A stretch of DNA of 64,000 nucleotides from Arthrobacter sp. 24S4-2 (lineage in GTDB: Bacteria; Actinomycetota; Actinomycetes; Actinomycetales; Micrococcaceae), in NCBI RefSeq assembly GCF_005280255.1, contig NZ_CP040018.1:2108001-2172000 (forward strand). The letters run 5' to 3'. The notes under the pieces are model-generated. The model searched no databases and was not told the DNA's origin. It saw nothing but the letters and a program-made list of their open reading frames with translations. Both the position numbers and the translations under genes were made by a program. Each line of letters begins with the position of its first letter. Within the stretch, counting starts at the first letter, position 1. This document shows, in pieces, positions 58,962 through 64,000 of the stretch.

Positions 58962-60620
58962 CTACGGCTGGGTGGCGGCTGCGCCGGCCAGCTGGTCGTT
59001 TTCGTGTTCGAGGCGGTCGCGCAACTTGAAGTGCTGCAGTTTGCCGCTGGGGTTGCGTGGGAGTTCATCGACGAAGCGGACGTCCCGCGGGTACTTGTAT
59101 GGGGCGATGGTGGCCTTGACGAAGTCCTGGATCTCTTTGCGTTTGGCGTCGTCTGCGTTGACGCCCTCGCGCAGGACGATGAAGGCGCAGACGACGCTGC
59201 CTCGCTCCTCGTCGGCCCGTGCCACGACAGCGTTTTCGACGACGTCAGGGTGCTGGTCGATGGCTGCTTCGACTTCGGGGGCGCCGATGTTGTATCCGGA
59301 GGAGACGATCATGTTGTCCGAGCGTGACTGGTAAGTGAAGTACCCGTCCTCGTCCTGCACGAAAGTATCCCCGGTAACGTTCCAGCCGTTGTCGACGTAT
59401 TTCGTCTGTCGGTCATCGTCCATGTACCGGCAGCCGGTGGGCCCTATGACGGCGAGCCTGCCGGGCTGGTTGGGTCCGGCCTCCATGCCCGCGTCGTCCA
59501 GGATCACTGCCCGGTAGCCGGGTACAGCTTTTCCTGTCGTGCCGGGGCGGATGTCGTCGCCCGCAGCTGAGATGAAAACGTGGAGCAGTTCGGTCGCGCC
59601 GATACCGTTCACCAGACGGACCCCGGTGGCGTTGCGCACGGCTTCCCACGTTTCCTTCGGCAGGTGCTCTCCGGCCGAGACGGCGATCCGCAGGCGGCTG
59701 AGTAGTTCGCCGCGGCCGGCTTTGAGGATGGCCCGGTAGGCCGTGGGCGCCGTGAAGAGGATGGTGGCACCGGCGGCGGCGGCATTTTCGGCCAGTTCCA
59801 CCGGGGCGGCACGCTCCGTCAGAAGTGAGGAGGCGCCGAATCGCAACGGGAAGATCACCAGACCCCCGAGCCCGAAGGTGAAGGCAATAGGCGGTGATCC
59901 CGCAAACACATCCCCGGAGGTGGGCTGGAGAATATGGCGGGCGAAGGTGTCTGCGGTGGCGAGGATGTCACGGTGGAAGTGCATGGTGACTTTCGGTGCG
60001 CCGGTGGTCCCTGACGTCGGTCCCAGGAGCGCGACGTCGTCCGCGGAGGTTTCAACATCGCTAAAATGGCCGTCTTTCGCAGAACAGCGGGCGATAAAAT
60101 CATCGACACCATCTCCTCCATAGGACAGGACTGTGGTGTCGGCGCCGGCTGCCGCGGACAGTTCGTCGACGAAGCGGTGATCCGAGATCGCCACCACTGG
60201 TTTGGTGAGCCCGATCAACGTGCTGACCTCGGCGGCGCGGAGCATCGGCATGGTGGTGACGACAACGGCGCCGGCCTTCAGGGTTCCGAGCCAGGCGGCC
60301 ACCAGCCACGGGTTGTTTGGACCGCGCAGCAGGACGCGGTTGCCCGGGACGACGCCGAAGTCCTCGGTCAGCACCTGCGCTGCCTGGTTCGCACGTTGCT
60401 GGAGTTCGCCGTAGGTCCAGGTTGTGCCGTCAGGTGTGTGCAGCGCGGCACGGTCTGGCCCGTATTCGGTGACTCCGCCGTCGATCAGCACTGACGCAGC
60501 ATTGAGCTTTTCGGGGTACTGGAGCTCCGGAAGGGTGAACTCGAGCGCAGGCCAAAGGTTGGCCGGTGGTAGGTGGTCCCTGGTAAAGGTATCCACGTGG
60601 GCCGATGATGTGGATGTCAT
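58962..60620 (-). CDS. Aryl-CoA ligase (2-aminobenzoate/benzoate-CoA ligase family)
   Basis: This 552-residue adenylate-forming enzyme makes an aryl-CoA from the free acid with ATP and CoA. The P-loop-like LLGPTSGTTGAPKVTMH, the A5 motif GIGATELLHVF, YVDNGWNVTGDTFVQDEDGYFTYQSRSDNMI with the hinge, and the C-terminal Lys in PRNPSGKLQHFKL are visible. It resembles 2-aminobenzoate-CoA ligases of Azoarcus. ATG 60620 follows AAAGGAGA at 4 bases. It is part of a minus-strand operon from 62963 to 56556. Confidence 0.9.
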   Translation of the reverse strand: MTSTSSAHVDTFTRDHLPPANLWPALEFTLPELQYPEKLNAASVLIDGGVTEYGPDRAALHTPDGTTWTYGELQQRANQAAQVLTEDFGVVPGNRVLLRGPNNPWLVAAWLGTLKAGAVVVTTMPMLRAAEVSTLIGLTKPVVAISDHRFVDELSAAAGADTTVLSYGGDGVDDFIARCSAKDGHFSDVETSADDVALLGPTSGTTGAPKVTMHFHRDILATADTFARHILQPTSGDVFAGSPPIAFTFGLGGLVIFPLRFGASSLLTERAAPVELAENAAAAGATILFTAPTAYRAILKAGRGELLSRLRIAVSAGEHLPKETWEAVRNATGVRLVNGIGATELLHVFISAAGDDIRPGTTGKAVPGYRAVILDDAGMEAGPNQPGRLAVIGPTGCRYMDDDRQTKYVDNGWNVTGDTFVQDEDGYFTYQSRSDNMIVSSGYNIGAPEVEAAIDQHPDVVENAVVARADEERGSVVCAFIVLREGVNADDAKRKEIQDFVKATIAPYKYPRDVRFVDELPRNPSGKLQHFKLRDRLEHENDQLAGAAATQP

Positions 60621-60664
60621 GGCCTCTCCTTTCAAGTGATGGTGATGTGAGTCCGGGAACCGGC

Positions 60665-61570
60665 TCAGGAAGAAGAGCGGATCATTCCTTCTTGGGCGAC
60701 GGTGGCCAGCAGGCGCCCCTGCCGGTCAAAGAAGCGCCCCAGTGCCAGGCCTCGGTTGCGTTGTGCGGAGACGGCTTCCTGGACATAGAGCACCCATTCG
60801 TCGGCGCGTCCCTCGCGGTGGAACCACATTGAATGGTCAAGGCTGGCGGTGCTGAGCCCGGGCGAGGACCAGTGCAGTCCGCGGACCCGAAGCAGCGTCT
60901 CCAGAATCGTGTAATCGCATACGTAGGCCAGGGCGGCCCGGTGCAGGTCAGCGGTGAGGCGGTCAGTGGCTGCATCGGGCAGCCGGTCGAAGGCCTTCAC
61001 CCAGACGGCCTGGTGGGCCTGGGGGCCTTCCTCGACGCCCAGGTACACCGGACCGGGAACATGGCGCATGTCGAAACTGCGTCCGGTGGACCAATACTCG
61101 GCTGCCGGCCCGTCGACCCCTGCCAGCACCTCGGCGGCGCTTCGCAGCGCCTCAGGTGCGAGGTCCGCGGGTGAGCCCGGCTGGTAGTCAGGACCAGCTT
61201 CGGGAACCTGGAAGGACCCCATGGCCGTGAAAACGGTCTTGCCGTTCTGGTAACCACGGACGCTGCGGGTCGAGTAGCCGCGCCCGTCCCGCAGCCGTTC
61301 CACCTCGTAGCGAACGGTTGCGCCGACGTCGACTGGCCGCATGAAGTAGCTGTGCATGGAGTGCAGTGTCCGGTCTGCCTCGACGGAGCGCATCATGGCA
61401 GCTGCAGACTGGGCCACCATGTCCCCGCCATAGGACTTGGGCCATGGCACGTACTGTGTGGTGGCTTCGTAGGCCTCGTCATTGACCTGCGCCGGGACGT
61501 GGGTGAGCTGGATGGCGCGGAGGAAGGTTTCCGAGGTGGGCACCGTGACGGTGGGCGTAACCGAGGGCAT
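60665..61570 (-). CDS. Acyl-CoA thioesterase II (TesB family)
   Basis: This 301-residue double-hotdog thioesterase has the TesB layout: YGGDMVAQSAAAMMRSVEADRTLHSMHSYFMRPVDVGATVRYEVERLRDGRGYSTRSVRGYQNGKTVFTAMGSF in the first half and LDHSMWFHREGRADEWVLYVQEAVSAQRNRGLALGRFFDRQGRLLATVAQEG in the second. It hydrolyses CoA thioesters to free acids. In this operon it could release the hydroxylated aryl acid from CoA before ring cleavage, or rescue trapped CoA. It ends 44 bp before the ligase gene and begins 5 bp after the cupin gene. Confidence 0.9.
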   Translation of the reverse strand: MPSVTPTVTVPTSETFLRAIQLTHVPAQVNDEAYEATTQYVPWPKSYGGDMVAQSAAAMMRSVEADRTLHSMHSYFMRPVDVGATVRYEVERLRDGRGYSTRSVRGYQNGKTVFTAMGSFQVPEAGPDYQPGSPADLAPEALRSAAEVLAGVDGPAAEYWSTGRSFDMRHVPGPVYLGVEEGPQAHQAVWVKAFDRLPDAATDRLTADLHRAALAYVCDYTILETLLRVRGLHWSSPGLSTASLDHSMWFHREGRADEWVLYVQEAVSAQRNRGLALGRFFDRQGRLLATVAQEGMIRSSS

Positions 61571-61575
61571 GGCGG

Positions 61576-62058
61576 CTAGACCCTGCGGTAGTCGGCGAGG
61601 GTGCCGTCGGCGACGTCTTCGAGGTTCACGACAATGTTTTCCGGGGTGCGGGTGGTGAGCCAGACGAGTTCTTCGGTGACGGACATGTTGGCCTCGACGT
61701 GCGGCATGAAGGGCGGGACGAAGACCCAGTCGCCGGCCTTCATGTCCTGGTACTCGGAGTAGTTTTCGCCGTAGTAGATGCGGCCGTGCCCGCGCAGGAC
61801 GTACCCTCCGGTTTCCGCCTCGCCGTGGTGGTGGGGCAGTGAACGGTATCCGGGCGTGTTCGATACCTGGCCGAACCAGATCTTTGTGGCGGGAGTGTGT
61901 TGGATGGAGACACCCGAAACGCGGATGCAGTCACCGGACTGGGCGGTGTTGGTGTCTTCCTCACCTGCACGGGTGACGACCGGGACGACTTTGCCGTCCG
62001 CTCCGGCGTACATGGAGTTGTCGCCCTCGGTCAGGTACGCGGTGGTGGTATTGCTCAT
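61576..62058 (-). CDS. Monocupin protein, possible ring-cleavage enzyme
   Basis: This 160-residue single-cupin protein has a complete first metal motif His76-x-His78-x3-Glu82 (LPHHHGEAETGGYVLRGHG) and the second motif GDWVFVPPFMPHVEAN with His120, so it likely binds Fe(II) or Mn(II). Gentisate dioxygenases are bicupins of about 350 residues and this is half that size, though monocupin ring-cleavage enzymes such as 3-hydroxyanthranilate dioxygenase exist. ATG 62058 follows AGGAG at 8 bases. It lies between FAH and thioesterase genes, which suggests a step in the aromatic pathway. The reaction is not known. Confidence 0.8.
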   Translation of the reverse strand: MSNTTTAYLTEGDNSMYAGADGKVVPVVTRAGEEDTNTAQSGDCIRVSGVSIQHTPATKIWFGQVSNTPGYRSLPHHHGEAETGGYVLRGHGRIYYGENYSEYQDMKAGDWVFVPPFMPHVEANMSVTEELVWLTTRTPENIVVNLEDVADGTLADYRRV

Positions 62059-62069
62059 GGTTTTCACTC

Positions 62070-62963
62070 CTAGGTTGTTGCGGTTGAGGTAACCGGTGCG
62101 CTGTAGGTTGCGCGGCCGTCGTTGTGATGGATGCGGATCCTGTTCTCCAGGCGTCCGATGCCTGCAATCTCGGTTGTAAGAAGATCGCCGTCCTGCAGGA
62201 AGCGTGGGGGGTTCATTCCCATTCCCACTCCGCCGGGCGTGCCGGTCAGGACCAGGTCCCCCGGCCGCAGAACCGTGAAGTGGGAGATGTAGGAGAGGAG
62301 CTTCGCGGGGCCGAACACCAGCGTGCCCGTGTTTCCGGCTTGCACCAGTTCACCGTTCACGTAACCGCGGACCTCGAAATCGCCTTCGACTTCATCGGCG
62401 GTAATCATGACCGGCCCAACGGGGGTGCTGGCGTCGAAGGCTTTGCCCTGGAACCACTGCAGGGTGCGGTTCTGCCAGTCACGCATCGAAACATCGTTCG
62501 CCACGGTGTAGCCGGCGATGGCCTGCAGGGCCTGTTCCTCATCTGCGCGGAATAAGGGGGAACCGACGACGACGGCCAGTTCGGCCTCCCAGTCAACCCG
62601 TTCACTGCCGACGACGTCGATCGTGTCACCTGCCCCGGTCAATGTGTCCGCGTACTTCGCGAAGAGGGTGGGATATTCCGGGAGTTCCCGGCCCATTTCC
62701 TGAATGTGATCGCTGTAGTTCAGACCGCAGCAAATCACCTTGCCCGCCGCCGGCAGCAGGGCTGCCAGCTCGGCGGCGGAAGCCGAAACGCTGTTGGCAT
62801 TATGACGCTGTCCCGATACGACGGAATCGGCCGTCCGGCGCCATTGCGGGTCCGCGACCATAGTGCCCACGTCCGGGTATGGCAACGGCAGATAAGCAGT
62901 GTCGTCCGAGACAAGTACCGCCGCCGTGGTGTGCTTGCCCGCACGCAGTGTGGCCAGTTTCAT
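62070..62963 (-). CDS. Fumarylacetoacetate hydrolase-family protein
   Basis: This 297-residue FAH-family enzyme has the metal site Glu-x-Glu (VDWEAELAVVVG) and Asp (ANDVSMRDWQ), plus the conserved end LTGTPGGVGMGMNPPRFLQDGDLLTTEIAGIGRLENRI. Members cleave C-C bonds in fumarylpyruvate or maleylpyruvate, or hydrate/decarboxylate ring-fission products. It is the first gene of the operon, just upstream of the monocupin, as expected for a ring-fission product hydrolase. ATG 62963 is preceded by AAGGGAATTGG. Confidence 0.88.
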   Translation of the reverse strand: MKLATLRAGKHTTAAVLVSDDTAYLPLPYPDVGTMVADPQWRRTADSVVSGQRHNANSVSASAAELAALLPAAGKVICCGLNYSDHIQEMGRELPEYPTLFAKYADTLTGAGDTIDVVGSERVDWEAELAVVVGSPLFRADEEQALQAIAGYTVANDVSMRDWQNRTLQWFQGKAFDASTPVGPVMITADEVEGDFEVRGYVNGELVQAGNTGTLVFGPAKLLSYISHFTVLRPGDLVLTGTPGGVGMGMNPPRFLQDGDLLTTEIAGIGRLENRIRIHHNDGRATYSAPVTSTATT

Positions 62964-62983
62964 CCGTCCAATTCCCTTCAATC

Positions 62984-63017
62984 AGATATGTCGACTTTTT
63001 TACGGTCGTCACATATG
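62984..63017. promoter_or_regulatory. Imperfect palindrome in the FAH/RidA divergent promoter
   Basis: ATATGTCGAC and GTCGTCACATAT form an imperfect inverted repeat around TTTTTTACG, centred in the 134-bp region between the divergent FAH and RidA genes. It could be an operator serving both. No regulator gene is visible nearby. Confidence 0.4.
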
Positions 63018-63097
63018 CTCAAGGTAGCACGATGCAGAGGATCTGAAAAGAGCTCTTTTCCCGAACGACGACAACCCCATATGCAGGAGGAACCACC

Positions 63098-63496
63098 GTG
63101 ACCAACAGGACAGTCAACCCCCAGTCGCTTCCCAAACCATCCGGGTATGCCCATGGCATCCTTGCCGGGAACACCGTGTATCTGGGAGGCCAGACGGCAC
63201 TGGACAAGGACATGAATATCGTGCCCGGCGGCATTGTTGAACAGTTCAGGCAGGCGTTTTCGAACGTTCTGACAACGCTGGCGGAGGCCGGGGGACAGCC
63301 GCAGGACCTGGTCAGCGTCACGATCTATCTCACCGACGTCGACGACTACATGGCGAACGGCCGTGAAATCGGACGGATCTGGCGCGAGATGGCGGGCTCG
63401 GAGTATCCCGCCATGGCCGGCATTGGCGTTACCCGGCTGTGGCAGAAGGAAGCTCTCATCGAGATCCAGGGGATTGCGGTGATCGGAAACCGCTGA
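63098..63496 (+). CDS. RidA-family enamine/imine deaminase
   Basis: This 132-residue RidA/YjgF/Rid protein starts at GTG 63098 behind AGGAGG. It has YAHGILAGNTVYLGGQTALDKDMNIVPGGIVEQFRQAFSNVLTTLAEAG, the Rid-type active-site Arg in IGVTRLWQKEALIEIQGIAVI, and the family length. Rid proteins hydrolyse reactive 2-aminoacrylate-like enamines/imines. Divergent from the aryl-CoA operon, it may hydrolyse an enamine made after ring hydroxylation or cleavage of an aminobenzoyl compound; that would favour anthranilate over salicylate as the substrate. Confidence 0.9.
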   Translation: MTNRTVNPQSLPKPSGYAHGILAGNTVYLGGQTALDKDMNIVPGGIVEQFRQAFSNVLTTLAEAGGQPQDLVSVTIYLTDVDDYMANGREIGRIWREMAGSEYPAMAGIGVTRLWQKEALIEIQGIAVIGNR

Positions 63497-63550
63497 TTCT
63501 GCGGGCGGTGGCTCTTCCGGCCCCGCGAACCGACACCGTGTCGGATTTGT

Positions 63551-63586
63551 GAACGGCCCCGGCGTGCATGCATGCCGGGGCCGTTC
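63551..63586. terminator. Bidirectional terminator after RidA
   Basis: GAACGGCCCCGGC (63551-63563) and GCCGGGGCCGTTC (63574-63586) form a perfect 13-bp stem with a 10-base loop. It separates the convergent RidA and thioesterase genes. Confidence 0.88.
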
Positions 63587-63621
63587 TCATGACGCGAAGC
63601 GCCTACCCGCTCCTATGTGGT

Positions 63622-64000
63622 TCAGTTCCGCGTCGTGAGCTGAAGTGACTGTACGGCTTCCACCATGTGTGCCGGCCAGGGCTGGGCCGTCAAGGACCCT
63701 GAAGGGACGTGGGCCACGGTCACCGTGCCGAATGCCGCGATTCCGCCTTGGGATTCGAGATGGGGATGGCCGAACACTTCAAAGGCGTAGGTCATGGACG
63801 TGCGGCCAATTTTTTGGATTCCGACAGTTGCCGTGATGCGCTGGCCGAACCAGAGTTTAGCCCTGTAGCTGATTGCCTGGTGTACACGCGGTGCGCTCGG
63901 GAAATAATCAGGAAGGTTGAGGGCCCGGAAGAGCTCCGCTTCCGCGGACTCAACCCAGCGCATGACAGAGGAATTGTGCTGGTGGCCGGAGGCGTCGGTG
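63622..64000 (-). CDS. 4HBT-family thioesterase, partial at window edge
   Basis: The frame is open to the right edge. It encodes a hotdog-fold thioesterase of the 4-hydroxybenzoyl-CoA thioesterase type: DASGHQHNSSVMRWVESAEAELFRAL at the catalytic loop and helix, then AKLWFGQRITATVGIQKIGRTSMTYAFEVF and a final AAFGTVTVAHV strand. The N-terminus is outside the window. It likely belongs to the aryl-CoA cluster, and its hydrolase role overlaps the TesB enzyme. Confidence 0.85.
   Translation of the reverse strand, partial: TDASGHQHNSSVMRWVESAEAELFRALNLPDYFPSAPRVHQAISYRAKLWFGQRITATVGIQKIGRTSMTYAFEVFGHPHLESQGGIAAFGTVTVAHVPSGSLTAQPWPAHMVEAVQSLQLTTRN

Noticed and set aside
61576..62058. Naming the monocupin as gentisate 1,2-dioxygenase
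   Set aside because: It is half the size of the bicupin gentisate enzymes and shares only the generic cupin metal motifs; the assignment would be guesswork.
1..64000. CRISPR arrays, rRNA, tRNA, plasmid replication or partition genes
   Set aside because: I looked for direct-repeat/spacer structure, for tRNA- and rRNA-like sequence and for recognisable Rep/ParA products and saw none. A tRNA scan was not possible here.

Overview
The window is high-GC actinobacterial DNA, most likely from the Arthrobacter/Paenarthrobacter group. The copper amine oxidase closely resembles Arthrobacter globiformis phenylethylamine oxidase, and GTG/TTG starts behind strong Shine-Dalgarno sites are common. Many insertion sequences, many broken genes, and the absence of rRNA, tRNA and housekeeping operons suggest a catabolic plasmid or genomic island. 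No replication or partition genes were seen, so plasmid location is an inference.

Layout. 1-14 kb is a mobile-element zone: an IS3-family element cut by the window edge and sitting in a clpC fragment, a broken alpha/beta hydrolase, an IS30 element, a truncated IS21 element, a trio of tyrosine recombinases (RIT element 1), and a second IS3 copy split by an ISL3-family element. 14.6-21.3 kb carries an AraC regulator divergent from a permease, a nitrilase-superfamily hydrolase and two short-chain dehydrogenases. 21.3-23.1 kb is gene debris, including a decayed copy of the monooxygenase fusion found at 56-59 kb. 23.1-37.8 kb holds catBCA and a complete iac-type indole-3-acetate degradation locus (iacA-H order, a transporter, a response regulator and a PAS histidine kinase). 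37.9-44.1 kb holds a TetR regulator, an APC permease, an aldehyde dehydrogenase and a copper amine oxidase. 44.1-53.2 kb is more debris plus a Russian-doll structure: one IS3-family element split by an IS110-group element and by RIT element 2, which is itself split by an IS1595-family element. 53.4-64 kb holds maleylacetate reductase, a SnoaL-like protein, and a CoA-primed aromatic cluster: CoA ligase, monooxygenase/Old-Yellow-Enzyme fusion, two thioesterases, a monocupin, an FAH-family hydrolase and RidA.

How the genes fit together. The amine oxidase and aldehyde dehydrogenase can turn an aromatic amine such as tryptamine into the acid (indole-3-acetate). The iac enzymes are known to take indole-3-acetate to catechol, and CatA, CatB and CatC take catechol to beta-ketoadipate enol-lactone. 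The window therefore plausibly encodes an uninterrupted tryptamine-to-beta-ketoadipate route. The 56-64 kb cluster looks like a separate aerobic CoA-thioester route for anthranilate or salicylate, but with a thioesterase, monocupin and FAH protein in place of the expected beta-oxidation genes. That combination is the least explained metabolic feature here.
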